64,000 nt of DNA from Fredinandcohnia onubensis (GTDB lineage Bacteria > Bacillota > Bacilli > Bacillales > Bacillaceae_L): positions 1 through 64,000 of the forward strand of contig NZ_NSEA01000001.1 of the NCBI RefSeq assembly GCF_002734285.1. The letters are read 5' to 3'. Position 1 is the first letter of the stretch. The number at the start of each line of letters is the position of its first letter. Below the pieces are notes generated by a model. That model had not been told where the DNA came from, ran no database searches, and worked only from the letters and a program-made list of their open reading frames with translations. Position numbers and translations under genes: made by a program. Shown here in pieces: positions 21,264 to 30,798 of this stretch.

Positions 21264-22001
21264 TTGGTTCTATTAGGGACGATAGTAAACGGACTGTGTA
21301 TAGTAGCTGGAACCTTATTAGGAAAGGTATTACACCGGATTCCAGATAAAATAAAAACAACTGTAATGCAAGCGATCGGACTTGCTGTTTGTTTGTTAGG
21401 TATCCAAATGGGACTAAAAAGTGAACAATTTCTAATTGTAATCTTTAGTTTAGTGTTTGGCGGCATTCTTGGCGAATGGTGGGGCCTAGAAGATAAATTA
21501 AATCAATTAGGAGCTTGGATTGAAAAGAAGGTAGGTTCATCATCAGACGAAGGTACGATTGCAAAAGGTTTTGTAACAGCTACCTTAATATTTGTCATTG
21601 GTGCAATGGCCATCATTGGCGCACTAGATAGTGGATTGCGCCATGACCATCGTGTCCTTTATACAAAGTCGATCATAGATGGATTTACTAGTTTAATATT
21701 ATCAACAACTTTAGGTATTGGTGTATTATTCTCTGCAGTTCCTGTTATTCTCTATCAAGGTGCAATTGCACTATTTGCTACACAAATTGATAAATTTATT
21801 CCGACCGAAGTGATGGACGCGTTTATTGTCGAAATGACGGGTGCGGGTGGCTTGATGATTGTCGCAATTGGTACAAATCTGATCGGAATAACTAATATAC
21901 GTGTAGCAAATCTGTTACCTGGGATCCTTGTTGTAGCTATCCTCGTAACAGTGGTGTATTATTGGAATTCAATTTTGTTCTTTGCACAAGGTCTTTTTTA
22001 A
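21264..22001 (+). CDS. DUF554 family membrane protein
   Basis: 245-residue hydrophobic protein of the DUF554 (YdfK-like) family, with six to seven predicted membrane segments. Conserved-looking blocks are NGLCIVAGTLLGK, GGILGEWWGLEDKL and IGALDSGLRHDHRVLYTKSIIDGF. The function is unknown. The start is TTG at 21264; AGGGGA lies upstream and the nearby ATG at 21257 is out of frame. It is often found next to spo0J in Bacillaceae and shares a bidirectional terminator with yyaC. Confidence 0.85.
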   Translation: MVLLGTIVNGLCIVAGTLLGKVLHRIPDKIKTTVMQAIGLAVCLLGIQMGLKSEQFLIVIFSLVFGGILGEWWGLEDKLNQLGAWIEKKVGSSSDEGTIAKGFVTATLIFVIGAMAIIGALDSGLRHDHRVLYTKSIIDGFTSLILSTTLGIGVLFSAVPVILYQGAIALFATQIDKFIPTEVMDAFIVEMTGAGGLMIVAIGTNLIGITNIRVANLLPGILVVAILVTVVYYWNSILFFAQGLF

Positions 22002-22030
22002 AACCTCTTCATAACAGAAGAGGTTTTTTT
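22000..22030. terminator. Bidirectional terminator, DUF554 gene / yyaC
   Basis: AACCTCTTC-ATAACA-GAAGAGGTT with A and T tracts on both sides; it serves the two convergent genes. Confidence 0.88.
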
Positions 22031-22646
22031 ATAAGGAAATACGATCTTTTTCAACATTCGCCAGCTCCATTTTTCTCAGAAACTGAAACTCAGCCTTGCA
22101 AATACCACTTGTGATGGTATTTGCGATTTTCATTACTAAACTTAATCTTGTGTTTTGAAGGACAAAAAACTCCATAAATCCACTAACATTTACAATCCCA
22201 GTAATATGCATGTCGCCAATTGGGGTTAATTCCTTATTTACACCTGCCCCTGGCTTAATAGGACCGTCCCCGATGGTTATGGCCCCGACATTCTTTAATC
22301 TGCCTAAACAGGCGTCTATGCCTATAATAAATGGGTTTGAATACTTCATTTTGATTTCCTCAATTTTTTCTTGAAGATTAACTGCATGAATAGGTTCGTC
22401 CAATGTGCCATATACATGAAAGTGGGACAATCTTTTTTCGGTAATTTTAGTACCAATCAAAGGTCCAAGGCAGTCGCCAGTAGAACGGTCTGTACCGATG
22501 CAAAAAATAATAATTGGTTGATTAGTAGTATGTGGGAGCATAGAAGTGATTTTTAAGGCAATTTGATGGTCAGCTGAGTCTTGATCATGTGGAATTCGAA
22601 AAGGTTCATTTTTTAGATGATCGAATAATTTATATCTAAGATTCAT
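22029..22646 (-). CDS. yyaC: Spore protease YyaC (GPR-related fold)
   Basis: 205 residues, equal to B. subtilis YyaC, a sporulation protein related to germination protease GPR. Motifs seen are FCIGTDRSTGDCLGPLIGT and FIIGIDACLGRLKNVGAI, then KPGAGVNKELTPIGDMHITG. It is one of the few leftward genes in this arm, suggesting its own sporulation promoter, which I could not identify with confidence. Convergent with the DUF554 gene. Confidence 0.92.
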   Translation of the reverse strand: MNLRYKLFDHLKNEPFRIPHDQDSADHQIALKITSMLPHTTNQPIIIFCIGTDRSTGDCLGPLIGTKITEKRLSHFHVYGTLDEPIHAVNLQEKIEEIKMKYSNPFIIGIDACLGRLKNVGAITIGDGPIKPGAGVNKELTPIGDMHITGIVNVSGFMEFFVLQNTRLSLVMKIANTITSGICKAEFQFLRKMELANVEKDRISL

Positions 22647-22786
22647 AGGCTTTTCACCCCTTTTTAACGGTAGTAACAGTATACGGTGAAATCTAACATT
22701 CTATACATCTTGATAAAAAAGAATCTTAGAAATAGCTTTAGGTGCGTTCTTAGTAGAAGAGGAATTATGAGGTGTGGAGGGATTAT

Positions 22787-23806
22787 ATGTTTAAGGCGGG
22801 GTTTCGGTGGATGTTTCTCATTTTGGGAACTGCAATAGGTGCAGGTTATGCATCGGGAAGGGAGATTTGGCAGTTTTATGGAGAACAAAGTGCCTTAGCT
22901 ATCATTTTTTTTACGTTTATTTTTATTATTTGCTGCTATATCATTATGAAGATTAGTTATGAAAAAAAAGCCGAGCATTTTGTTCCTGTATTAAAAGAAT
23001 TAGTAGGAGAAAAAATTTCACATGTGTACGATGTGATTACGATTTTATACTTATTTTCTACTACGGTTGTGATGTTAGCGGGTGGAGGAGCTACTTTAGA
23101 GTTATTTGCAATTCCTTTTTGGTGGGGAATTCTGATTTTTGGTTTCCTTCTGGTTCTAGTCTTTTTGTGGAATATTAATGGCTTGATCTCAATAAATATG
23201 GCAATTATTCCTGCCCTAATCATCTTTTTGATCACGGTTTTATTCATTTTCTTATCATCCAGTGGGACAGTAATTACCTTTATTATTCAAGAACAGAGTA
23301 ATTGGCCAGCGGCATTTACATTTACAGCATTAAACATATTACCGCTTGTTGCTGTGTTAGGTGCAATTGGGAAAGAAATGAAGTCAAAAGGAGAAGCCTG
23401 GGTTGCAAGCATCGGAAGTGGTTTGTTTTTAGGTGTTATTACCTTTATTTATAATGAGGCACTTATCGAAGTGGCTCAAGAGATTATGCTCTATGAAATT
23501 CCGTTATTTATAATTTTAAAGAATTTTCCTTATGTAGCGGTGTTTATCATGTCCATTCTTTTATTTGGAGCAATATTCACTACTGCCGCGTCGGGATTGC
23601 TAGGATTATCCACACGTTTTAAAGAAAAGTTAAAAATGCCCTTGTGGATGATTTCCATTCTATTGATTTTGCTGATGGTACCTTTTACGACTTTTGGTTT
23701 TTCAAGGCTTGTTTCAATTTTATACCCATTATATGGAATTGCAAATTTATACTTATTGGCCGTCATTTTGTTATATCCAATTGTAAATCGCTACAATTTA
23801 AAATGA
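22787..23806 (+). CDS. YkvI-family membrane transporter
   Basis: 339 residues with about ten hydrophobic segments. The start MFKAGFRWMFLILGTAIGAG resembles the YkvI family, relatives of amino acid permeases with a LeuT-type fold. Substrate unknown. ATG 22787 is preferred because GGAGGGA lies seven bases upstream; the in-frame GTG at 22772 would place the ribosome site inside the gene. Divergent from yyaC; 58 bp before the DUF951 gene. Confidence 0.8.
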   Translation: MFKAGFRWMFLILGTAIGAGYASGREIWQFYGEQSALAIIFFTFIFIICCYIIMKISYEKKAEHFVPVLKELVGEKISHVYDVITILYLFSTTVVMLAGGGATLELFAIPFWWGILIFGFLLVLVFLWNINGLISINMAIIPALIIFLITVLFIFLSSSGTVITFIIQEQSNWPAAFTFTALNILPLVAVLGAIGKEMKSKGEAWVASIGSGLFLGVITFIYNEALIEVAQEIMLYEIPLFIILKNFPYVAVFIMSILLFGAIFTTAASGLLGLSTRFKEKLKMPLWMISILLILLMVPFTTFGFSRLVSILYPLYGIANLYLLAVILLYPIVNRYNLK

Positions 23807-23864
23807 TTTCCTGATACAATACAACATATAAAGATTTCATATAAAAGGAAAAAGGGTGGGTGTC

Positions 23865-24062
23865 ATGGTAGATAAAGACTATGGATTACATGATATTGTA
23901 GAAATGAAGAAACCTCATCCATGTGGAACAAATAAATGGAAAATTATTCGATTAGGGATGGATATTCGAATCAAATGTGAAGGCTGCGAACATAGTGTAC
24001 TCATACCGCGCAAAGAGTTTGGTCGAAAACTAAAAAAGATTCTTGTGAAGCATGAGGATTAA
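23865..24062 (+). CDS. yyzM: DUF951 protein YyzM
   Basis: 65 residues from ATG 23865 (GGGTGGG upstream). It is the conserved small protein near ychF: LHDIVEMKKPHPCGTNKW, then RLGMDIRIKCEGCEHSVLIPR and KKILVKHED. Cysteines at CG and CEGC suggest a metal site; its role is unknown. The final codons form one arm of the terminator that follows. Confidence 0.92.
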   Translation: MVDKDYGLHDIVEMKKPHPCGTNKWKIIRLGMDIRIKCEGCEHSVLIPRKEFGRKLKKILVKHED

Positions 24063-24081
24063 GCCTCGTGCTTTATTTTTT
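24048..24081 (+). terminator. yyzM terminator
   Basis: AAGCATGAGG (24048-24057, inside the gene end) pairs with CCTCGTGCTT (24064-24073), then a T-rich run. Confidence 0.82.
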
Positions 24082-24192
24082 CGGTTTCACACTTAAGCGG
24101 AAATATTTTCTATAGAATGTTAGTTGCTGTGAATTATAATAGAGGATACGAAGTTTTGGTAGGTTTTCTACATGTGTAGGGAGATGAGAAGT

Positions 24193-26193
24193 ATGGCCAC
24201 ATTTAAATCTGCATGTCCTTTAAATTGTTGGGACAGTTGTGGTTTTGTTGTTGAAGTGGAAAACGGTAAAGTTGTAAAAATAGATGGAGATAAAGATCAT
24301 CCAATCACGAAGGGCAAAATTTGTGGCAGAGGACGTATGCTGGAAGCACGAACAAACTCTGATGATCGAATTCTTTACCCATTGAAAAGGGTAGATGGAG
24401 AGTTTCAAAGAATTACATGGGAACAAGCATTAACAGAAATCTCAGAGAAGCTTTTAGTGGTAAGACAAAAATATGGTTCTACAGCAGTTTTGCACAGTCA
24501 TGACTATGCAAACGGTGGACTATTAACTAAAATACCTGATCGATTTTTCAATTGTTATGGTGGTGTCACTGATCTAATCGGTAGCATTTGCTGGGGCTCA
24601 GGTATTGAAGCACAAAATTGGGATTTTGGGAATTCAGCCAGTCATGCACCTGATGATATTTATAATAGTAAAAATGTAATCATCTGGGGAAGAAATGTGG
24701 CACGCACGAATATGCATCTCTTTGGTTATTTACAGGAGGTAAAGAAGAAGGGTACTAACATCATTGTCATTGATCCCATTTACAATGGAACGGCAAAGAT
24801 TGCAAATTCCTATATCTCAATTACTCCAGGTATGGATGGTTTTTTAGCGATTGGAATTATGAAAGAATTACTTCGTTTAGATTTACAGGATAAAGAATTC
24901 ATTGAAAAATATACGGTGGGTTTTAGTGATTTATTGGATGTAATAGAGTCAATTACATTGGAGGAAATTGAGAAAGTAACCAATGTTCCACGTGAAACAA
25001 TTACAAATTTAGCTCACGTATATAGTGATGGGCCAACAGCAACCTATATGGGATTAGGGATGCAGCGATACGCAAATGGTGGAAATACGATTCGTCTAAT
25101 TGATGCCTTAGTTGCAGTCAGTGGTAATGTTGGTGTCTCAGGCGGTGGTGCTAATTTTGGAAATACACAAGTTGGCCAAAGTTTTGATAGTGCGGCTTTA
25201 ACACTTCCAGCTAGAAAGAAACAATCGAGATCTTTCGTTATGAGTGAACAAGCGGAAAAGATTCTAACTGCTTCAGAACCTCCAATAAAAATGATTATAG
25301 TATCAAGTGGGAACCCGTTAACTCAGGTTCCAAACACAAATAGAGTGCAGGAAGCCTTTCAGTCCGTAGATACATTAGTTGTACTAGAACAGTTTATGAC
25401 TGATACTGCGAGGTTAGCTGATTATGTACTTCCTTCAGCTACTGTGTTTGAGGAAGAGGATATTTATTATTCATCCATGTACCATCATTTTGTCAATTAT
25501 GGACCTAAATTAGTTAAGGCTCGTGGAGAGGCAAAATCAGATGTTTGGATTTGGACTGAATTAGCCAAAAGGTTAGGGTTTGGTGAAGACTTTAATTATT
25601 CAAGAGAAGAATTTATAAAAATGGGAGTAGGTTCATTAGAAGACAAGGGTATATCCTTTGAGGAGATTAAAGAAAAAAGTCACGTGCCATTGCCTGTAAA
25701 GCTTGTACCGTGGACTGATTTTCACTTTTTAACTCCATCTGGGAAATTTGAATTCACATCATCTTTAGGAGAGATGAGAGGGTATGATGGACGAATAAAA
25801 ATATCATATCCAAGAGAATCAATATTTTCTAATCAAGGGTTAGGTGAAAAGTATCCATACTCACTATTAACGATTCATCCTTTACGTTCAAACCATTCAC
25901 AAAACTATCATTTGATTGAAGGCCTACAAACAGTAAAAGTTGAGGTTTCTAAGGATATTGCTGAACAAAAAGGTCTTGAGCCGAATGATAAGGTAAGGGT
26001 ATTTAATGATCGTGGTGAAATTACAGGGAAAGTACAAATATTAAAAGAGTCATCTCCAAAGATTATTTGTATTGATGAAGGACAATGGCAAATCTTTGGT
26101 GGTAGTGTCAATAATCTCACATCACATGAAGTTTCCGATAACGGACTTGGCAGTACTTTATATGATTGCCTTGTTGGAATTGAAAAACTTTAG
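24193..26193 (+). CDS. yyaE: Molybdopterin oxidoreductase YyaE
   Basis: Large subunit of the DMSO-reductase superfamily. 666 residues from ATG 24193, which has GGGAG nine bases upstream (further in-frame ATGs at 24172 and 24184 are less well placed). The N-terminal [4Fe-4S] motif is CPLNCWDSC followed about 27 residues later by ICGRG. Middle domains bind the bis-MGD cofactor and the C-terminal MoCo dinucleotide-binding domain contains LLTIHPLRSNHSQNYH. No twin-arginine signal is seen, so it is probably cytoplasmic. Substrate unknown. A parS site lies inside (24984-24999). Confidence 0.9.
   Translation: MATFKSACPLNCWDSCGFVVEVENGKVVKIDGDKDHPITKGKICGRGRMLEARTNSDDRILYPLKRVDGEFQRITWEQALTEISEKLLVVRQKYGSTAVLHSHDYANGGLLTKIPDRFFNCYGGVTDLIGSICWGSGIEAQNWDFGNSASHAPDDIYNSKNVIIWGRNVARTNMHLFGYLQEVKKKGTNIIVIDPIYNGTAKIANSYISITPGMDGFLAIGIMKELLRLDLQDKEFIEKYTVGFSDLLDVIESITLEEIEKVTNVPRETITNLAHVYSDGPTATYMGLGMQRYANGGNTIRLIDALVAVSGNVGVSGGGANFGNTQVGQSFDSAALTLPARKKQSRSFVMSEQAEKILTASEPPIKMIIVSSGNPLTQVPNTNRVQEAFQSVDTLVVLEQFMTDTARLADYVLPSATVFEEEDIYYSSMYHHFVNYGPKLVKARGEAKSDVWIWTELAKRLGFGEDFNYSREEFIKMGVGSLEDKGISFEEIKEKSHVPLPVKLVPWTDFHFLTPSGKFEFTSSLGEMRGYDGRIKISYPRESIFSNQGLGEKYPYSLLTIHPLRSNHSQNYHLIEGLQTVKVEVSKDIAEQKGLEPNDKVRVFNDRGEITGKVQILKESSPKIICIDEGQWQIFGGSVNNLTSHEVSDNGLGSTLYDCLVGIEKL
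24984..24999. promoter_or_regulatory. parS: parS site inside yyaE
   Basis: TGTTCCACGTGAAACA, identical to the site in spo0J and read in the same frame (N-V-P-R-E-T). Confidence 0.93.
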
Positions 26194-26211
26194 AATGGTG
26201 GATTTATACAA

Positions 26212-26245
26212 AAGCCGTTTCCAGCCGAAACGGCTTGTATTTTTT
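26212..26245 (+). terminator. yyaE terminator
   Basis: AAGCCGTTTC-CAGCC-GAAACGGCTT (26212-26236) followed by GTATTTTTT. Confidence 0.9.
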
Positions 26246-26307
26246 ATAAGGAAAACCTATAATTGTTGAAGGCTAGTATGTTTCGGATAAGAGGAGTGGA
26301 AAAATCA

Positions 26308-27408
26308 ATGGCGTTAACAGCAGGTATCGTTGGTCTTCCTAACGTTGGAAAATCAACTCTTTTTAATGCAATTACACAAGCAGGTGCGGAATCAGCGAAC
26401 TATCCGTTCTGTACAATTGACCCAAATGTGGGGATTGTAGAGGTTCCAGATGAGCGTTTAAATAAATTAACTGAATTAGTACAACCTAAAAAAACTGTAC
26501 CAACAACCTTTGAATTTACTGATATTGCAGGTATCGTAAAAGGTGCCAGCAAAGGGGAAGGTCTTGGTAATAAATTTTTATCACATATTCGCCAGGTAGA
26601 TGCGATTTGTCATGTGGTACGCTGTTTTGCAGATGATAATATCACTCACGTAGCAGGTAAGGTAGATCCAATTGCTGATATTGAAACAATTAATTTAGAG
26701 TTGATTTTAGCTGACCTTGAATCAGTAGATAAGCGAATTGACCGTGTTGCAAAGCTTGCTAAGCAAAAGGACAAGGATGCAGTTGCTGAGCATGAGGTGC
26801 TTGTACAGTTAAAAGAAGCATTTGAAAATGAGCAGCCAGCTCGTGCAGTTGAATTTACTGAAGAGCAACTGAAATATGTAAAGGGAATGCACTTACTAAC
26901 AAGTAAACCAGTTTTATATGTTGCGAATGTTAGTGAAGATGAAGTAGCAGATCCTTCTTCGAATGAATATGTTCAATTAGTACGTGAGTTTGCACAAAAG
27001 GAAAATGCTGAAGTCATTGTTGTTTGTGCAAAGATTGAGTCTGAAATTGCAGAGCTTGAAGGGGAAGAAAAGGCGATGTTCCTTGAAGAGCTAGAAATAG
27101 AAGAGTCTGGTCTTGATCAATTGATTCGTGCTGCGTATCACTTATTAGGACTTGCTACGTATTTTACTGCGGGTGTACAAGAGGTAAGAGCGTGGACGTT
27201 TAGAAAAGGCATGAAGGCTCCACAGTGTGCTGGTATAATTCACTCTGATTTTGAGAGAGGATTTATCCGCGCTGAGACGGTATCGTATGAAGACCTTCTT
27301 GCAGGCGGTTCTATGAATGCTGCTCGTGAGGCAGGAAAGGTTCGCCTTGAAGGTAAAGAGTATGTTGTACAAGATGGGGATGTCATTCATTTCCGATTTA
27401 ATGTGTAA
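26308..27408 (+). CDS. ychF: Redox-regulated ATPase YchF
   Basis: Obg-family P-loop NTPase that prefers ATP, associated with ribosomes and the oxidative stress response. 366 residues from ATG 26308, the family length; MALTAGIVGLPNVGKST holds the G1 loop, DIAG the G3 and a C-terminal TGS domain ends VVQDGDVIHFRFNV. GAGGAG lies upstream; the 15 additional in-frame codons before it do not resemble the family. Confidence 0.96.
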   Translation: MALTAGIVGLPNVGKSTLFNAITQAGAESANYPFCTIDPNVGIVEVPDERLNKLTELVQPKKTVPTTFEFTDIAGIVKGASKGEGLGNKFLSHIRQVDAICHVVRCFADDNITHVAGKVDPIADIETINLELILADLESVDKRIDRVAKLAKQKDKDAVAEHEVLVQLKEAFENEQPARAVEFTEEQLKYVKGMHLLTSKPVLYVANVSEDEVADPSSNEYVQLVREFAQKENAEVIVVCAKIESEIAELEGEEKAMFLEELEIEESGLDQLIRAAYHLLGLATYFTAGVQEVRAWTFRKGMKAPQCAGIIHSDFERGFIRAETVSYEDLLAGGSMNAAREAGKVRLEGKEYVVQDGDVIHFRFNV

Positions 27409-27421
27409 GGTAAGTCAAATG

Positions 27422-27455
27422 TAACCACAGAACGAGTTTCGTTTTGTGGTTTTTA
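27422..27455 (+). terminator. ychF terminator
   Basis: AACCACAGAACGA pairs with TCGTTTTGTGGTT (G-T pair included), then TTTT. Confidence 0.78.
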
Positions 27456-27469
27456 AATTCAAACATTTC

Positions 27470-27498
27470 TTGCCTAGTAATTATTCATGTGATATAAT
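27470..27498 (+). promoter_or_regulatory. rpsF-ssb-rpsR promoter
   Basis: TTGCCT (27470-27475) and TATAAT (27493-27498) with a 17-bp spacer; the transcript would begin about 75 nt before rpsF. Confidence 0.82.
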
Positions 27499-27506
27499 AT
27501 TTTTCT

Positions 27507-27568
27507 GTGAGTAATTGAAATAATTGCTCCTTGCCCTTTTTAGGTAAAAGGGCCGTTAGTCCAAAAGG
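27507..27568 (+). promoter_or_regulatory. Probable S6:S18 ribosomal-protein leader
   Basis: The rpsF leader can form GAGTAATT/AATTGCTC and then GCCCTTTT-TAGGT-AAAAGGGC followed by CGTTAG. The S6:S18 complex is known to bind a leader hairpin with an exposed CCG in rpsF mRNAs; GGGCCG at the base of the second stem fits. The exact fold was not computed. Confidence 0.5.
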
Positions 27569-27580
27569 AGGTGTAACGTG

Positions 27581-27868
27581 ATGAGAAAATACGAAGTAAT
27601 GTATATCATCCGTCCAAACATTGATGATGAAGCGAAAAAGGCTTTAGTTGAGCGTTTTAGTGGCATTCTAACAGACAATGGTGCGGAGATTACAAACGTA
27701 AAAGAGTGGGGTAAGCGCCGTTTAGCTTATGAAATCAATGATTTCCGCGATGGTTATTACATGATTCTTAACGTAATGTCTAATGCTGAAGCAGTTAACG
27801 AATTCGATCGTTTAGCGAAGATCAGCGAAGATATTATCCGTCATATCGTTGTTAAAGTAGAAGAATAA
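27581..27868 (+). CDS. rpsF: 30S ribosomal protein S6
   Basis: 95 residues, [15 protein letters not shown] then [17 protein letters not shown], typical of S6, which pairs with S18 in the small subunit. ATG 27581 lies nine bases after GGAGG; the GTG just before it is too close. First gene of rpsF-ssb-rpsR. Confidence 0.97.
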   Translation: MRKYEVMYIIRPNIDDEAKKALVERFSGILTDNGAEITNVKEWGKRRLAYEINDFRDGYYMILNVMSNAEAVNEFDRLAKISEDIIRHIVVKVEE

Positions 27869-27922
27869 GAATTTTTTTAGAGTATAGGCTCTGTTTGAAT
27901 ATCCTGTTAGGAGATGGTTCTG

Positions 27923-28504
27923 ATGATGAATCGCGTAGTTCTTGTAGGGAGACTTACAAAAGACCCTGAATTACGATACACCCCAAGTGGAGTTGCGGTG
28001 GCAACCTTCACGCTCGCAGTGAATCGAGCATTTACGAATCAGTCAGGTGAACGTGAAGCTGACTTCATTAATTGCGTTGTATGGCGCCGACCAGCTGAGA
28101 ATGTTGCAAACTTCTTAAAGAAGGGCAGCTTAGCAGGCGTTGATGGTCGTCTTCAAACAAGAAATTATGAAGGCCAGGATGGCAAACGCGTATATGTTAC
28201 TGAGGTTGTAGCAGAAAGTGTTCAATTCCTTGAACCAAGAAATGCGAATGACCAACAGCGTAGCGGTGGCGGTAACTTTGGTGGCGGCTATGGCGGCGGT
28301 AATCAAGGTAGCTATGGTGGCAATCAAGGTGGTTTTGGCGGTAACCAGGGTGGAAACCAAGGTAACCAAGGCCAAGGCGGCTATTCTCCATTTGGACAGA
28401 GTCAGAACCCAAATCAAAACCAAGGACCTACAAGAGTAGACCAAGATCCATTTGCAAATGATGGACAACCTATTGATATTTCAGATGATGATCTTCCATT
28501 CTAA
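27923..28504 (+). CDS. ssbA: Single-stranded DNA-binding protein SsbA
   Basis: Covers single-stranded DNA during replication and recruits partners through its tail. 193 residues from ATG 27923 (AGGAG nine bases upstream). An OB-fold covers about residues 1-105, beginning [19 protein letters not shown]; a linker very rich in Gly, Asn and Gln follows; the acidic tip ends ISDDDLPF, the protein-interaction motif. Embedded between the S6 and S18 genes as is usual. Confidence 0.97.
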   Translation: MMNRVVLVGRLTKDPELRYTPSGVAVATFTLAVNRAFTNQSGEREADFINCVVWRRPAENVANFLKKGSLAGVDGRLQTRNYEGQDGKRVYVTEVVAESVQFLEPRNANDQQRSGGGNFGGGYGGGNQGSYGGNQGGFGGNQGGNQGNQGQGGYSPFGQSQNPNQNQGPTRVDQDPFANDGQPIDISDDDLPF

Positions 28505-28535
28505 CTTGTAAGTCAGTCATATAATAAAAACTTAA

Positions 28536-28790
<255 letters not shown>

Positions 28791-28797
28791 TAAAGTA

Positions 28798-28833
28798 AAG
28801 CGATGATCGCCTAATGCGGTCATCGCTTTTTTG
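28798..28833 (+). terminator. rpsR terminator
   Basis: AAGCGATGATCGC and GCGGTCATCGCTT form a long stem around CTAAT, then six T residues. The opposite strand also faces thiT, so it may be bidirectional. Confidence 0.9.
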
Positions 28834-28852
28834 TTATTTATTTGGTTAACTA

Positions 28853-29434
28853 TTAGAGTCGCTTCTGTACTTCCTGTTTTAGTACGAAGAAACGTGGTGA
28901 AGAAAGAATTAATAAGGTCATGATAATGGAACAAAAGATGAATGCACCTAAAAAAGTAATGCCGTTAGCTGTCAGTGAAAACCATACTGCTTCAAAGCCT
29001 TTTAGTTGTTCAGCGAAGAAGACAAAACCTGATACGAAATGCCAAAAGTAGCGAGCAAGGCTTCCGATAAAAATGGCACTAATGATTAAAGCTAATGACT
29101 TACCTTTGTTACCAGTTCTTAAGCTTTCCTGAACGCCATTTTTAAATAAACCAGCAAATCCAATGAAAGAAAAAGCTAAGAAATAGTCGATGGCTCCTTG
29201 AACTGGATGGATAATCCAAGGATCAAAAATCACCTGTAGAAGTCCCCATAAAAAACCGGAAAGGAAACCAATTTTAAATCCCCATCTTAATGCGACAATA
29301 AATATAGGTATCATTGCGAATGATATAGAGATGGAAGGACCAATTTTTATTGATGGCACAAACATGTCTAATGCTAGCGCTAATACGGCAAAAATCGCCG
29401 CTTCAATCATGGCCTGTAACCTAGTATTTCTCAT
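28853..29434 (-). CDS. thiT: Thiamine ECF transporter substrate component ThiT
   Basis: S-component that binds thiamine and couples to a shared ECF energising module. 193 residues from ATG 29434 with six hydrophobic segments; MRNTRLQAMIEAAIFAVLA and WIIHPVQGAIDYFLAF are typical of ThiT (YuaJ). The frame continues upstream through the terminator, but the ribosome site AAGGGGG at 29443-29449 and family alignment set this start. Controlled by the TPP riboswitch upstream. Confidence 0.93.
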   Translation of the reverse strand: MRNTRLQAMIEAAIFAVLALALDMFVPSIKIGPSISISFAMIPIFIVALRWGFKIGFLSGFLWGLLQVIFDPWIIHPVQGAIDYFLAFSFIGFAGLFKNGVQESLRTGNKGKSLALIISAIFIGSLARYFWHFVSGFVFFAEQLKGFEAVWFSLTANGITFLGAFIFCSIIMTLLILSSPRFFVLKQEVQKRL

Positions 29435-29484
29435 AAAAAAAACCCCCTTGAAGTGTGTAATGAACAAAACGCACCCCAAAGGAG
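29435..29484 (-). terminator. Riboswitch-controlled terminator overlapping the thiT ribosome site
   Basis: On the minus strand CTCCTTTGGGGTG can pair with CACTTCAAGGGGG and is followed by eight T residues that directly precede the ATG. The 3' arm is also the Shine-Dalgarno. CTCC is shared with an alternative upstream hairpin GAGAAC.../...GTTCTC, so the two structures exclude each other. Confidence 0.7.
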
Positions 29485-29517
29485 AACAACTTTAATATAA
29501 AGTATAAGTTCTCAAAA

Positions 29518-29612
29518 ATCTCCACATTCCTACGCTAGCATTAACTAACAGGTTCGAAGGGTCTGAACTCTTAATGTTCACTCTCAGCAAATTGCTCCCC
29601 TTGTGGTTACGT
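29518..29612 (-). promoter_or_regulatory. TPP riboswitch (THI element) upstream of thiT
   Basis: The minus strand carries the conserved TPP aptamer blocks in order: CCACAAGGGGAGC, CTGAGAGTG, ACCCTTCGAACCTG, GTTAATGCTAGCGTAGGAA, closed by CCACA with TGTGG. Thiamine pyrophosphate binding should reduce thiT expression. A promoter of the form TTTTAC-17-TATGAT lies just upstream (29629-29657) but is not strong. Confidence 0.96.
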
Positions 29613-29841
29613 TTATTAATTAATTACTATCATAATAGAAAATAGGGAAAAGTAAAACAAAAAGTTTCGTCACAGTGGAGACTCAACTAAAGACTGACAT
29701 GTCCCATCTCAAACGCAGAAGTCACCATATCCTATAGAAGTCCAAAAGTTGAAGACTTCCTTGTAAATCTTTAAAATAGAAAGTGGTTGTAAAACAGGCT
29801 CCTGTTTTTTGATGTGTTGCAATATAAATTGAGGTGAAAAG

Positions 29842-30771
29842 GTGAAAAATACAAAATTATTAACAGAAGGTGCCATGCTTTTAGCAGTATACAGTGTACT
29901 GTTACTTGTCAGTCTATATCTCCCACTACTTGGAACGGTACTTTCATTCCTTTTGCCCATTCCATTTATTCTGTTTACAGTGAAGTATAAAGTAAAGCAG
30001 TCTTTGTTGTTTTTATTCATCGCTTTTTTCCTATCAGGACTATTAGGTTCTGTAATGGGGATTATGCTTACGATCATGTTTGGAGTTACAGGGATTTTAT
30101 TAGGTGAAATGATCAATAGGGGAAAAAGTGGAATTGAACTTTTCTTAGGTGCATGTTTGTCCTATTTGTTTTCGATTGTGCTACTGTTTGTCACGGTTAA
30201 CCTCGTTCTACAAGTTAACGTCAATGAAGTATTAAAAGAAAGCACCGAAGAATCTTTTGCATTGACTGAGAGTATAATGAGGGCAACAGGGGGAGAAATG
30301 AATACCGAAGCCATTACACGGCTAAAGGAATCGGTTGAAATTATGCAATACATGATGCCAAGTATGTTTGTCTTCCTTGCGATGGTATTGGCTTTCATAA
30401 CCGTTGTGGCTATTAAGCCTATACTAGTAAGGCTTCAGGTGAAAATGGATCCGTTCCCGCCATTTCGTGAGATTAATTTTCCAAAGAGTATCTTATGGTA
30501 TTATTTATTGATTTTACTTTTGAGCTTTGTTGAGATGGAAAAGGGTACATTTGGATATACAGCCTTTTTAAATTTCTTTTTTATTTTGCAGTTGTTAATG
30601 GTCATTCAAGGTTTGTCATTTATTTATTATTACTGTCATCAAAAAAGAATACCAAAGGCTGTACCGATTGTTCTAACGGTCTTAACACCATTTCTCCTTT
30701 ATATTATTCGAATCTTAGGTATAATTGACTTAGGATTCCAACTGCGAAATCGAATTAGTAAAAAGAAGTAA
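29842..30771 (+). CDS. yybS: DUF2232 membrane protein YybS
   Basis: 309 residues, the same length as B. subtilis YybS, with about eight hydrophobic segments and a short hydrophilic loop near residues 130-165. DUF2232 has remote similarity to ECF-type substrate components, but no substrate is known. GTG start with GAGGTGA upstream. Precedes gdpP by 27 bp, so they are likely cotranscribed. A small hairpin AAAACAGG/CCTGTTTT lies 30 bp upstream of the gene. Confidence 0.9.
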   Translation: MKNTKLLTEGAMLLAVYSVLLLVSLYLPLLGTVLSFLLPIPFILFTVKYKVKQSLLFLFIAFFLSGLLGSVMGIMLTIMFGVTGILLGEMINRGKSGIELFLGACLSYLFSIVLLFVTVNLVLQVNVNEVLKESTEESFALTESIMRATGGEMNTEAITRLKESVEIMQYMMPSMFVFLAMVLAFITVVAIKPILVRLQVKMDPFPPFREINFPKSILWYYLLILLLSFVEMEKGTFGYTAFLNFFFILQLLMVIQGLSFIYYYCHQKRIPKAVPIVLTVLTPFLLYIIRILGIIDLGFQLRNRISKKK

Positions 30772-30798
30772 AACAAAGCTTTAGGAGCTGAAAATTAC

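Noticed and set aside
28260-28400. Repetitive GGT/CAA-rich DNA in ssbA
   Set aside because: This is the codon pattern of the Gly/Asn/Gln linker, not a CRISPR or tandem-repeat array.
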